This document shows positions 1-11,689 of a DNA stretch of 64,000 bases, piece after piece (positions within the stretch are counted from its first letter, which is position 1; the number at the start of each line of letters is the position of its first letter). Made by a program: the position numbers and the translations under genes. The stretch comes from Gnetum montanum (Eukaryota > Streptophyta > Gnetopsida > Gnetales > Gnetaceae). The notes below the pieces were generated by a model. It did no database searches. It was not told where the DNA came from and was given only the letters and a program-made list of their open reading frames with translations. The DNA lies in NCBI GenBank assembly GCA_015680685.1, contig MNCI01034769.1:955604-1019603 (forward strand), read 5' to 3'.

Positions 1-1
1 T

Positions 2-1144
2 CGTAGATGGAGTACTATGTTAGAATTATTCAACGATAAGTACCAAACGTACTCCCGAGTATCCAACCTGTGAAAGAAAATCCAAGGCTGAAAACAAGGA
101 GGACATGAACCCTTGGATGTTGCCATGGGCCGATACTATGCCTTGTTACATCGTTGTCCTAGCCATGGTTATTCGCAAGAAAATCAACTACGCCATCTCG
201 TAGATGGGCTTAGGCATGAAACGAGAAGAACCCTTGGGACTTATGCCCAGGGAAGACTATATGAGCTTAGGTCCCATCAAATCCAAAGACTATTAGAGAA
301 AGTTGCTAAGGAAGAAGGTGAGCTATGAAAGAGAGAAAGTGCAGAAGAATATAATTGAGATCCTTCCCTTCAGAAGAGGGGAGTAAGAGTTTGTGAGGAT
401 GAAGAAGAGTCACCACTTGAAGAGATGGTGAATAGGAAAACTTTTCCTATCCAAAAGATGACATCAGAAGATTCAGCAAAGGTAGATCAAATGTGGGATT
501 CCCTAGACAATAGATTTTAAACTGTTCTTAAAATAGTAGAGGAGTCTAGAGAGCAAGGTAGTGAGAAAAGAAAAAAGAGAGAAGCTGAACATGCACATAG
601 CAAGGGTAAGGGCAAAGTTGCCATCATTGAAGAGGTAGTGGATTCAGAAATAGACAATGATAGTGGATGTAAGATATGTCAAGATGACCATCCTAAGGGA
701 TATTGCTCTATAATCTCACATTTGTAGGAGTTTGGGGTGTATGCACTCAACCCACGATTGAACAAACGGTAAGCACCCCAAAGGTTACCTTATCCTCAAG
801 GTAACCCAAGATAGTTCCACCAACCCTTAACATATTATCTAAGTGGAACTCCACCACAACCGATTGAGCAATATCAATAGTTGCAACACCCACAATCATC
901 GGGAATGCCACCACCAAGGCAACAATATCTTTATTGGCAACCTGACCCATATGGATATTATGTGCAGCAGCCAATCTCTCCACGTGACTCTACTGGTCAC
1001 ATCACTCCTCAACCTCAATACCAAGCCCACACGTATTATGGGAATCCCTCTTCTAGAGGTGATATTCTGCAAGCATATCATCTTTCTCATATGATCACAT
1101 CTCTTCCACTAATAGCTCCACTACCACCTGCTCCTACGATGTAA
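2..1144 (+). pseudogene. gag of Athila-like element H (5' truncated by window, stops)
   Basis: A single reading frame runs from base 2 to the stop at 1144, interrupted by several nonsense codons, for example in the first 80 bases and at 326. The first part matches the capsid-type gag core: RYYALLHRCPSHGYSQ and GTYAQGRLYELRSHQIQ. The minus-strand gag of element G (21137-23106) has the same wording. At 668-706 lies a zinc knuckle of form C-x2-C-x3-H-x4-C (CKICQDDHPKGYC), one residue shorter than the classical CCHC spacing and also found in G. The C-terminal third is rich in Pro, Gln and Tyr. It would package element RNA. It begins upstream of the window, so no start codon is seen. Confidence 0.8.
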
Positions 1145-1467
1145 GGTGAAATCCCTACCCGCCGCAGCAACATAACACCATAAGGGCTATTAACTCTCAA
1201 CCTACTATTGGTTCCAACAACCACATGAAGAAAAAACCTTTCTTTAGAACCAACAGACCAACCAAGCCCTTGCAATCACAAGCGGCTAATTCCTTAGACG
1301 TCTTAGTATCAATCAAAACTTTGGAGCCTCCTTCAACTTAACCACCACACTCAACGGATATGGTAATGCTAACACATGCCGTCACCAACTAGATCAAAGC
1401 TATCCACCTTCCTAGGAAATTCTTTGATCCTGGGAGTCCTTTGATATAATTACAAATTGTTGAAAAT

Positions 1468-3570
1468 GTGCCATGTAAGGCTCTTTTGGATTCAGGTTCT
1501 GGTGTCAACTTGATTTCTCAAGAAATGTACAAGGCCTGGAACTTGCCTCCATTGAAAAAAAGAAACATCCATCTAGAGTTGGCTGACCGGTCCATCACTG
1601 TCCCATTGGGACTAGTGGAAGACATTATTACCACTGTGTGTGGATGGTTGTACCCAACTGACTTCCTAGTGATTTAGGTAAACAATGATAAGGGGGACTT
1701 CCCTATAATAATGGGAAGAGCATGGCTAAGCACCATCGATGCATGCCTAGGAATCCACAATCTTTACCTAGAAATATAAAAGGAAAATACATTCGAAAAG
1801 ATCAAGAAGAAGAAAGTTCCATGCATTGCATACAGTGACACAGGGTGTAATTGCATGCAGAGGTCATGGTTTGTGCAAAGTTTAGCATTGCCTACATGCA
1901 ATCAGTGTGCACAAGTAATTAACATACAAAGATGCCTGTATGCAATAGCCACATGATAGGAAGACACCCAGTGGCTGACAGCTGATTAAGAAAGTAGTTC
2001 ACTGATATGCATGGAACCAATTGAGGGTTTGACTTATGCTTACATTGATAACATAGATGCATTAGAGCAAGTCCACTGCCAATTTCCAAGTCTTAACCTT
2101 CAAAATGTCAATTGGGGGAAGTTGGAAATCTCTAAGAAATTTAAACAGGATCCCCTTGAGCTGAAAGTATTACCCACTTGTATGAAATACATGTTTCTTA
2201 AAAATGAAAAACCGGTAATTTTCAACACTAAGCTTGCTCCTCAACAGAAAGAAGAACTGCCAAAGGTAATCAATAGATGGTCAAAATCCTTAGCTTGGTC
2301 ATATCCTAAATTAACTAGAATAGATCCTAGGATATGCCAACATAGGATTTACACCGACCCCTCCATGAAGCCTTGAAGACAACCACAAAGGCGTTTGAAC
2401 CCAAAGTGGAAGTAAGTAGTCAAGGAAGAAATTGAACAACTTCTCAAGGCTGGGTTTATATACCCCATTTTTGATAGTGAATGGGTTAGCCCCTTAGTTA
2501 TTGTGCCTAAAAAGGGAGGCAAATGGAAGGTGTGCATAGATTTTAGGCTACTGAATATGACAACATTCAAAGATCACTTTCCATTGCCATTTATTGACCA
2601 AGTGTTAGACACCATCGCAAGGCATCACTACTATAGTTTTCTGGATGGATATAGTAGATATAATCAAATACAAATAGCCCCAGAAGACCAAGCCAAGACT
2701 ATGTTCACCAGTCCTTGGGGAACGTTTGCATACAAACAGATGTCATTTGGCTTGTGCAATGCCTTTGCAACATTTTAACAACTAGTTATAAGCATCTTCC
2801 AATAGCAGATAGGAAATGGTGTAGAAGTATTTATGGACAATTTATCCACCTATGGAGCAAACTTTGATCAAGCCTTGGACTAGTTGGAGTAAGTGTTAAA
2901 GAGACTTGTAGAAACCAATTTGAGGCTCAACTGGCAGAAAAGCCATTTGATGGTCCAAGAGGGTGTAGTACTATGGCATAAAATCTCACACACAAGGATA
3001 GAGGTAGACCCCAAGAAAATCAAATTTATCCAAGGAATTACCCATCAACAGGAAACTGTCAAAGATATTCGGTCATTCCTTGAACATACTGGCTACCTCC
3101 GTACACTATACATGGTATGTGACCTCAACCTTGACCTTGATCTAGCATAGAAACAACAGTTAGTAACCCTTAACTTGCTAGATGAAACTTGACTAGCTGC
3201 CCTATCATATAATGAGTTACACAAGGCATTTAATAAACAATGTCATGACCTAAGGATTAGGAAAGTTAAATATCAACCAGGAGATAAGGTTCTCTACTGG
3301 AATCCCACACATGTGCCATAATGTACTAAATTTCAAACATTGTCAGAAGGACCTTATATTATTTATGAAACTTTTCCTTTAGGGGCCATGATAATATACA
3401 AACCTGAGAGTGCAAACAAGAAACTATTGATCAACGTACAAGAAACCAAACCTTTCCATGAGCTTAGGACAACCAATACACATGCTACCTTTCTTGAGAG
3501 AAAACCCTGCTCACTATTTCAGATCTCCTCCTTCCAACTCATTCATGGGGGAGATGGCCACCTATGCTAA
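1468..3570 (+). pseudogene. pol of element H: protease, RT, integrase tail; RNase H and integrase core deleted
   Basis: One frame carries all parts. The retropepsin has ALLDSGSG (catalytic D-S-G at 1489-1497) and, further on, IIMGRAWL. RT runs from about 2100 to 3090, with KGGKWKVCIDFRLLN and FLDGYSRYNQIQI. The catalytic motif reads FMDN where the family has FMDD, so the second Asp is lost. After IRSFLEHTGYLR (about 3100) the frame passes almost directly to an integrase C-terminal piece (LNLLDET...YQPGDKVLYWN, about 3160-3570). RNase H and the zinc-finger and DDE parts of integrase are therefore missing, yet the frame is preserved. Stops such as the TAA after NAFATF, where Gln is expected, show that it is dead. 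Confidence 0.85.
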
Positions 3571-4087
3571 CCATTCTAGGCCTTTAGTTATTTTTGAAAA
3601 TTTTTTACACATTTTTTCAACTTTTCTTATTTTTGTTTTACACCATCATTCATGTTTTTACTGTTTCTTTGTTTGCTTGATTTACTTTTATTCATCATAT
3701 AATAAGTGCTCATGATGGTGGATTAAATTCTATCATATTGATTGCTAATGTTTTGTTTTTACCTTTGAATTATGATTCTTATATTAAGGTATGGTTCTTT
3801 TGGCAAAACAGGCAATGAGTCCACGCCGTCCACTCATCCATACAACTCTATGGTCTCCTTTGGCTTGGAACTGTACAGTCCCTCTTTTTCTAAGTAAACT
3901 TTTAATGAATTTGTGGCTAGGTGTTTTTCAAACCAAGGAAAGACTCAAAGGATGAAAAGGGTGTGACTTCAAGGGGATTCGATGCATTTGTGCTAGCCAT
4001 TCTCTTGGGTGCTTGGATGCTTTTTCTTGGGTTTTCCGCCATTCTGACATTGTTCAAAAATTAGGAAGCCAAGAGAATAAAAATAAA

Positions 4088-4275
4088 TCTTTGCATGGTT
4101 TGGTTCTCATGCAATAAAAAAAAGGGAGAAAAGAAAGAATTCAAAGCACACCCCTTGGACAAAAAAAATGCAAAAAAAATAAAAAAATGCATGGGTCTTT
4201 GCATGGTGTGGTTCCCATTCAAAAAAAAAAAAAACAACAACAACATGGGAATTCAAAGCACACCCCTTATACTAA
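4088..4275 (+). repeat. two-copy tandem duplication, about 105 bp
   Basis: TCTTTGCATGGT at about 4088 recurs at about 4196. In both copies it leads through an A-rich stretch into AATTCAAAGCACACCCCTT. The A-runs differ in length between the copies. Confidence 0.7.
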
Positions 4276-5552
4276 ATAAAAGGTCTACAAGCATTGGTTA
4301 TAAAATTAGAAAGACATGTTACCCATGCCTGAAGGTTCCCTCTAACTAAGGCCCTTTCTCACTTCCTGCTTCTCCATCTTACTCTCCTCAAAATGGTGGT
4401 AACTCTTTGTGGAAGCATTCTTGTTGCTTTAAGTGGATGAATTGGTCAAGTGTGTTGATGCGAAGTCACTAGATGTGGTTGGTTTGAGTCTGGATTTGGA
4501 ATGAGTTCTACTTAGTTACATTAACCATGAAATACACAATGGGCTTTACACAACCTTGTTCTTGGGATTCCATTCCATCCTCTTCTCTCCATCTTTCTTT
4601 CCATTTTCCACCTCATTACTAATTTTTATCATTAGTTCATTCTGGGTTGATGCATTATTTTTCTTTGGTGAATTCTTGTGGGTAAGTTTTTAACTCTTGC
4701 TTCCAAATGACATTCCTAGAGCCTATGGACTCTTTGGTTTGTGGGTTTGTCAGGGCATAAAAGGCATGAGCCTGCTTTGGGGAGGACCCACTGGCATTTC
4801 TTTTTGATGCAATTGTTAATCTCTTTCCCTTAAACATTTCCTGTAATCAATCATTTCTTGTTTCATCCCCATCCATGACATCTATTTTATTGGCATTGTC
4901 ATTGCTATTTTTTCCCATCTTTCTTGTTCCTCATATTTTTCCATCTTATAGCTATTGGAGGTTCAAACTTAGTTGTGGGGGCCCTGGCACAAATTTTTCA
5001 ATTTTCCCCATTTTATGATTTGCCTAACCCCTACACCTTGGGTAGTCACCTATGATAAATCTTTGAACCAGTTTCTGGCATAACCACAACTCAACCAATG
5101 CGCTTCATATTGAGGCAAGGTATCAACTGCATTATGGTTTATCCATCCTTGCTTATTTGTGACTGTGTTGTATGTGCAGATGGAAATCATACAAACAATA
5201 GATCGGTCTTGTAGGAAACACTCAGGATGGATAAAAATTGGAGCATTTATGAAAGGAGAAAGTCTGGTGGCATGGCTATGGATAAATAACAGAAGGTACA
5301 ATCTTATCATTGGTGGCAACACTCTTCATTTTCTTTCTCTATTTTTCTCTACAAGTTGCCAAATAAAGGCTTGGATGTCATTTATGTACGAGTGTTCACC
5401 ACAATGGTCATGAACACTAATGTTGTAATATGCTTATTGATTCATTCACTGGGCATGTTGAGTCTGTCATCCCATTCCACTGTCAGTTGTCAATTAGTCA
5501 ATAATCCCATACCTTCCCAAGATTTTGTAAGGAACTCAAGGACGAGTTTCAT

Positions 5553-5567
5553 TCAGTCATGGGGGTA
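5553..5567 (+). other. polypurine tract of element H
   Basis: TCAGTCATGGGGGTA stands directly before the TGATGAGAG start of the LTR, the place where plus-strand priming occurs. The purine run is short and interrupted by a T, probably through decay. Confidence 0.55.
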
Positions 5568-5580
5568 TGATGAGAGTAGT

Positions 5581-5760
5581 TACTCTAATAATTAGAGTGG
5601 TTATTATTAGAGCAATTAATCTAATTATTAGAGTGGAAGTTTCTCTAAAATTAGAATGGAAATTTCTCTAAAACTAGAGGGGCAGTTTCTCTAAAATTAA
5701 AGTGGCAATTTCTCTAAAATTAGAGTGGCAATTTTTGTAATTATTAGAGTAGTTGCTCCC
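5581..5760 (+). repeat. short tandem repeats in U3 of the H LTR
   Basis: Six or so imperfect copies of a roughly 25-30 bp unit with core TTTCTCTAAAATTAGAGTGG lie just upstream of the TATA box at 5766. Repeated U3 blocks of this kind often act as enhancer-like elements in LTRs; that role is inferred. Confidence 0.75.
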
Positions 5761-5765
5761 AAGCC

Positions 5766-5773
5766 TATAAATA
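5766..5773 (+). promoter_or_regulatory. TATA box of the H LTR
   Basis: TATAAATA lies between the U3 repeats and a downstream AATAAA (5950-5955), the normal order of an LTR promoter followed by the R-region polyadenylation signal. Confidence 0.65.
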
Positions 5774-6509
5774 TAGTGCCCAAGCACACAATTAAGAAGA
5801 ATTCTTAGGGAGGAAGTCTTGGAAGGAAGTATTTTAGAAGTCTCTTAGGAGTCAAGTTAGAGTATTTGCCAAGTGCCCATAGCAGGAGGTCTAAGTGTGG
5901 ATAGATCTTTATTCAAGCATTGTGTACCTGAGCACACCTTGTGTATGGCAATAAAGACAAGCTCTTGGATTCATCCTTGCAGCGCTTGAGATTTGTTTTC
6001 TTACTCATTTCTTTTATTTTATTTTCTTTTGAATTTATTTTATTTTATTATTTATTTTATTTTACATTTCTGTTATTAGCACACACAGTACAATCACTTT
6101 GAGCATGTGTGTAACACTTGGTAACCCAGTAACGATTAGCGTTTGGTAATCCCAATAGTGTTGTGTTGGTTCAAGATGTGTACGGCAAGTGAGAATGGAT
6201 ACTAGTGCTAGGATTAGTTTAAAGCCTAGTTAATTAGTAGTTAAGTTAAATTAGTTACTTAGTTATCTCTCTCTCCCCTCCCTTATTAGCAGTAGGACAT
6301 AAAAACATAAAAGCTATAAAAATCATATGCCTCAAACTTACTTAACCATACAATCATGACATACAAGTAAGTTTGGGAAGATAACGATCAACCAACTCGC
6401 CTTTGTTTCACAAAGGCACATAGGCACTTAGTCCCTGGAATTCGACCAGATTGTGCATGAAATGCTTGTATTTTTATGGTTGAGCGTAGGGGTACCTCAT
6501 CCCTCATCA

Positions 6510-6901
6510 ATGGGCTTACTACATTAATGTAAAAACTTACTATTCAAAATTTTTATGTTTGGAATTTGCAACTATGATGTATAACAACTATATTTATCAT
6601 TATATACCAAACAAGCTTACAAATTCACTCTACAAAATATATAATTCCTTATTACATTTTAATAAACCTAAACCCTAGCCTTATAGATGATTGTTTATGG
6701 TTCTATTTAATTGAGTATTCTATTGTGCTAATTAACACTTTTCATTATGAAACTTATCCATTGAAATAATAAAATAAATAGCTAAATAGAATATTATTAA
6801 ATAAGTATATAACTATAACATTATTAATTAAATCCACAATGTAGTTAGGATATGTAAGAGGACACTTTAATAATAGTGTACAGTAAGGAAAAGAAGCAGA
6901 G
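6510..6901. other. AT-rich flanking DNA, no gene seen
   Basis: This is non-LTR DNA between H and A. A stretch at about 6755-6830 (AAATAATAAAATAAAT...) recurs in diverged form at about 16805-16880. The last 20 bp are repeated near 16437. These repeats show that the same locus continues on the right side of element A. Confidence 0.6.
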
Positions 6902-6906
6902 CTAAC
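6902..6906. repeat. left target-site duplication of element A (CTAAC)
   Basis: CTAAC abuts the TGAAACACC start of the LTR and is repeated exactly at 16296-16300, right after the 3' LTR. Five bp is the normal duplication size for Ty3/gypsy integration. Confidence 0.85.
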
Positions 6907-8571
6907 TGAAACACCACCAAATTTGGGCTACAACGTCTTGACTACAAATTTTCCTAAGTGTCAGCATGAGGTGATTTTCTGCAAATTTTTCTAAGTAATG
7001 GGACTATGCTCTCACTGCCACAAAGCATATTTAGCTTAGTAGAGAGTGTAGTCAACATAAAAGCTAGTTTTGCAAATTTTTCTAATTGTCAAAACAGGTG
7101 TTGCAAAATTTTCTAATGTTCAGACTACACTCTCGACTGCCCTAGATTGTAGTTAGCTCAATAGAAAGCATAGTCAACATAAAGGCTAGTTTTAAAAGTT
7201 TTTCTAAGTGTCAAGCTAGCCACTACAAAATGTTTTCTAAGTGTTGAGACTACACTCTCCATTTCCCTAGAGCATAGTCAATCATAGTCAACTAAGAGCT
7301 AGTTTTTGCCAATTTCTGCAAGTTTTTTCTAAGTGCTAAGACTACACTCGACCATAGCTGGGAGTGTAGTAAACCTTCCATGGAGAGCATAGTTAGCACA
7401 TAGTCATATTTTTCAAAATGTTTCTAAGTGTTGGACTGTGCTCTCCCTTAGTCCAAAGCGTAGTCAAGTGTAGTCAACTAGAACAGCCTCCAAAGGCCTT
7501 CACAATGTAGCACTGGCATTTAGCTCAGCTCCAACTTGTCTCTAACAAGCATAGTTATCAAAATGCATATTTTTTATATCCCCTTTTTATCCCCAAAATT
7601 GTTACTATGCTTGACCCCTCATAAGATAGTCGAGAGTGTAGTCTTCAAAGTTGGATTTTTTTAGGTGCATTATGGTCTTCTTGGCTCACAAACATGTAGT
7701 TAGCAATGTATTCATAGTCTCATAGTCTTGTAGAGTCTAGAAGAATAGATTAGAGCACAACATCACTAGCTTCGATGGAAAGCGTAGTTGGGTGATAGTG
7801 TAGTCCCAACTATTCCACTACCACGTGGCAACCATCCCATGTTTCTCAAAAACCCTAGGCCTATAAATACCCTCATTCTTAACATATTCATGGTTTTCAA
7901 ATTTGAGAATTAGGAAAGTTAGTAAGTTCATAGTTGATAAAAAATTAAAGGCACACTAGCGAACTAGAGAAAGGGCAAAGTTGCATACCACTATAGCTCA
8001 CTGCAGGACATCGTAGTCCACTACACATTATAGCAGCTAACCTAGTAGGCATAGACACCATGATAGAATGGTAGTCTTTGTGGCTAGACATCCTTAGGCT
8101 ATGACTACATTATCCACTATGCCTGTTGTACATCACATACCTTCTCACCCCTTCTAGAGTTAACTATGCTCAACCCCACTTGGGGATGATGTTTTGTTCT
8201 CTCTCACTCTATTTTTGTGCATTTTCAACATTTTTGCTTATAGTTTTCAACATTTTAGTTGCATTTTCTACCATTTTAGCATATAACCATGCTTGGGTGA
8301 TGGTCCCAGCATGTTGAAACCTTCAACTATGCTCACCCTCATTAACATTGCTGACACCACAAACACTGCTTGACACTTAGCATCATTTTGCGTTGGCATC
8401 ACAGCTAACTACGTTGCACCTTGTTTGCATCCCATAAGTCCCTGTTTGATCAAAAAGACTATTCAGGGCACCCAATCTCTACCTCTAGTAAGCCCTCACA
8501 CAAACCTAAGGTCAAGCTATGTGCCTATGAACCCCTCGATGTTCCAACTATCAATGTTTTTGGTTGCTATA
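6907..8571 (+). repeat. 5' LTR of element A (1665 bp)
   Basis: It starts TGAAACACCACC and ends GCTATA, where the relatives end CTACA; the final CA has become TA. The first 700 bp hold repeated short phrases such as AAATTTTTCTAAGTGT, ACTCTCCA and GAGAGCATAGT. A G-box and TATA box follow at 7822-7869. The left 1 kb aligns with the 3' LTR at 15188. Confidence 0.85.
7822..7869 (+). promoter_or_regulatory. G-box plus TATA box in the A LTR
   Basis: A palindromic CCACGTGG (core CACGTG 7822-7827) lies about 40 bp upstream of TATAAATA (7862-7869). The same pair at the same spacing occurs in the LTR of C (29775 and 29816), although the LTRs are otherwise quite different. CACGTG is the plant bZIP/bHLH site. 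Confidence 0.65.
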
Positions 8572-8577
8572 GTTTTC

Positions 8578-8595
8578 TAGTGCTAGAAAGAGGGC
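8578..8595 (+). other. primer binding site of element A (degenerate)
   Basis: TAGTGCTAGAAAGAGGGC lies 6 bp after the LTR end, in line with TGGCGCTAGAAGGAGGGC of element C (30522). TGGCGC starts suit a tRNA ending GCGCCA, as in other Tat/Athila elements; the exact tRNA was not determined. Confidence 0.6.
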
Positions 8596-8933
8596 CAAAC
8601 CACTTTTTAAAACTCCTTTGTGGTTGTCTTACATGATCTCTACATCATAGTTATTTATCAACCCATTGGTGTAGATTGGACCCCATAGTCGGTCCCCCTA
8701 GGACCCTACATAGCAACCCAAATCACACTTCTCTCCATTATTTTTCCTAAGTCTTCATTCTCTTAGTGTAGAGAGTGTAGTTCATGGAGAGCATAGTTAG
8801 CTCTCAGCATAGAGAGTGTACTCCATGGAGAGTGTAGTCTCCATAGTTAGCCATTTTTTGTATTCACTAGAGTTAACCATTTTTATGCAATTATCAATCC
8901 ACAGCTCTTCCTTTCACAACTTGATCTACGATC

Positions 8934-11680
8934 ATGAATCTAGATCAGCCTTTGAAATTGGTGTTAGATGCACTTGACACCTTCACCATCCAACAAGGGT
9001 TCAGAATTTACAAGCCTAGAAATCTTGTGATGGCAAGATTGAGGCAATCCCTTAGGCTATGTAACCAAGACCTAGAGTATGTTGTGCTCAAAAATGAACA
9101 ATATAACTTTATATGTGCAAAGATCCAAGCAAGTTTACCCATGGATCATCTTGACATGGAAAAATGGAACTTCAAACTAATCCACTGAGACAAATGAGAG
9201 TATATCCCTTCCTCATTCGACATCATCCTACTCACAGAGTCCCACCACCAGTTGTTATTCTAGCTCATTCGAGCAAATGAGTAGGACATGGGAACTAACT
9301 ATGAGAAAGCCTTACAAGAGGAAGAACATGAGCTTGAAGCTCACTCCAAATGTGAGAGCCCCTTCCACACTATCTTCCGACAACCACTCCCTAGTGTAGC
9401 TTCCCCTTAATTTAGTTCATCCATTGTCCTTGAGATAGTTATAACACCGACATCACCTTCCCACTCTGTTAGGCTTAGGTCAATGCTTGTAGTGGGAACA
9501 CATCAAATGCAATACACGTAATATGATGTAACAACTTCATTTAACTTACCCTTCATGACATCATCTCAACCTACCCAACCATCTTTGCTAGCAGAAATCA
9601 CGTCAGCCCAACTCTATGTTCATGCAAGGTCCATCTCCAGGCCCCAAATGACTTAGACACCTTGCATCCTACATATTTCATTAATGCCCTTGGTGTTAGT
9701 CCAACCCATACATGCATGACTTACACCAGTTACTACACCCATAGCACACTCAGTGCATCAACTGCATCATGTGGCTCCGTAACCAGTAATCCTACCTTGG
9801 GCTATACAACCAACACAACACATAGCACAACCAATGCAACTAGCTGGTGCATCTCAAAACTTGGATCAGGTGTTCTAGCTAATCCAAAGTTTGATAGAGG
9901 AGGTGAGGTGACTCAAAGCTGCTTCCTCCAAAACCATCAAGATGATGGACTTCTACCAAGATGACCCCATAAGTCCTACTATCCCACCCCTAACTCTACC
10001 TACTAGGGTCTTTTTGCCTCAACTCACCAAGTACAATGGTGAAGGAGACCCCAACACACACCTAGTGATGTTCAGGTCTAACTGCCTACTACTACAAGCA
10101 TGGCCACATACCATCATATGTGTCTTTGCCATGTCACTAATTGGAAAAACCTTAGACTAGTACCAAACACTGCCCAGAGGTTCTACTTCCTCTTTGGAAG
10201 ACCTCTTAAGCTAGTTCATGATGCGCTTTAGGTACAACTTGAAGCCAAAAGAAACCCTAGACCAGTCAACGCAAATCAAGTAGGGCCACCTAGAGCCTGT
10301 ACAAAAATTCATCCAATGTTGGAGTGCCTCATTGAAGTAAACCTAAGAGGCAACAGTCGAGATGCATCTCTTAGTCATTTTCAAGGATGCAATCAATGAC
10401 TTCATCAAGTTGAAACTATACTACTTGGCCCCATAGTCCCTAAGCCAAACATTTGCCTAGAATAGGAGCATATAGGATGTAGAAAAAGCCAGTAAGAACC
10501 TAGCCTATGTGGCCTACAAAAACCTACATGTGAGAAATAAAAATGCAATAGTGACAATAGTAGCCACACATGCTAAAGAAACCAATCGGGGGCCGATGGC
10601 TAGGTAGCTTAAAGCACTAGCTCACAAAGCTAGCAACTTTGGTGCCCAAGCAACTAGCCTACCTAAATCTATAATGGCCATGATACAAGTTCCAAAGACC
10701 TAACTTTGAGCACAAGGATTGCTCAAAGTATACCCTATTGCCACTAAAACTCTTAGAGCTATTGGATCAATTGTTGAAAGCCAAGCACATCCAACATAAG
10801 CAAATGTCTAAGGATTCCCACAAAAGGCATAATAGGTACTACAAGTTACTAAGGAATCCTACATCAGTAGTAGCAAAAAGCCCCTAGTCCCACAGCACTT
10901 TAGGCTGGACTAATTTTGTCATTACCACTAGTTGTTTGATCATAGCATGGACTTTTGTTGAGCTTTGCAAGATGATCTACAAAGGATGCTAGATAGGGGT
11001 AAACTAGTGCTTGACATGGGAAACCCAGTGAGGCCCTAGAACCAATCCATGAGGGTGTACACTAACCCTCTAAATGAAAATGGTTTTAGCTACATCATAA
11101 ACACCATTAGCGTGGGTGGCAAGTTAGAACTAATGTAGCAGCCTTTTGTGGTTTGAGTGCCTTCCAATAGTGCAAGGATTCCCTTGACCTCCATAATTTC
11201 AAGGCTTCCCTTCATTACTAGAGCACCACCTTAACCATCCACAATGCCCTTTGTGGTCAAGGTTCCATAGCATGTCACAACAACAACTACTTAGCTATCA
11301 TTTATCAATAGGGTTCCACAACATGCTAACCCCTCACCTACACAAATTATGTTAGTGGGCAATGCATCAGTCCATTGTAGTCCAAAGGCTGACCTTGCCA
11401 TCAACATGGGTAGGCCCACTAGAGAAAAATTCAAGAGGCCCAATGAATGCCTCATAGATAAAATGGCTAGGCAACAATGAGACCAAAGAGTGCTTCGTCC
11501 ACTAAAGTGAGTCCTTATCTCTATAGTCCCTATGGCTTAGGCAACTAAAAAGGCCACAACAAGCAAACCAAGCACAAGTCCCCTCCATGAGAGATCTATC
11601 TCTTAGGCCGTATGGAGGAGGCTAAGGCCAACAAAACTATAGAAAATGACAAAGACTTCATAGATGCATTATCCCAGGTC
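8934..11680 (+). pseudogene. gag of element A
   Basis: This is a decayed gag, with the first ATG at 8934 (MNLDQPLKLVLDALDTF). The N-terminal block EQYNFICAKIQASLPMD matches the YNFLYAKVQ...LP blocks of B, C and D. The capsid core begins near 9942 with MDFYQDDPISP, then LTKYNGEGDPNTHLV and HTIICVFAMSL. A zinc-finger-like segment of the Tat type lies around 10910-10990. Stops and frameshifts occur throughout; several sit where relatives have Trp or Gln, for example TAG after KTLD. It would have formed the virus-like particle. Confidence 0.75.
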
Positions 11681-11689
11681 AAGTAAGTG

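Larger units (their letters stand above)
3571..5567 (+). other. 3' noncoding region of element H
   Basis: About 2 kb with no convincing protein. Athila-like elements often carry an env-like frame here; only short AT-rich frames are present. A G-rich tract (TTGTGGGGGCC, about 4972-4982) resembles an internal polypurine tract of the kind seen downstream of pol in Athila relatives. That reading is tentative. Confidence 0.5.
1..6509 (+). mobile_element. Athila-like Ty3/gypsy element H, 3' part (5' end outside window)
   Basis: The window opens inside gag and continues through protease, RT and a short piece of integrase to a 3' LTR that ends at 6509. The RT wording (KDHFPLPFIDQ, FLDGYS-YNQI, FGLCNA, LNWQKSHLMVQEG) is that of the Athila branch of plant Ty3/gypsy elements. 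RNase H and the integrase zinc finger and core are absent, and the long 3' region shows no env-like frame. Stops are scattered through gag and pol. The 5' LTR and primer binding site must lie left of the window. The 5 bp after the LTR (ATGGG, 6510-6514) is the expected target duplication, but its partner is not visible. Confidence 0.85.
5568..6509 (+). repeat. 3' LTR of element H (942 bp)
   Basis: The LTR begins TGATGAG and ends CTCATCA, a 7-bp terminal inverted repeat. It contains a TATA box (TATAAATA, 5766-5773), a likely polyadenylation signal (AATAAA, 5950-5955) and a T-rich U5. Its R/U5 part resembles the LTR of element G on the other strand (for example GGTAATCCNAATAG and AAGATGTGTACGG), which ties H and G to one family. 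Confidence 0.8.

Noticed and set aside
5568-6509. Solo LTR unrelated to the gag-pol at 1-3570
   Set aside because: The flanks (GGGTA and ATGGG) do not match, and a polypurine-like tract precedes it, which suits a 3' LTR. A later insertion is not fully excluded.
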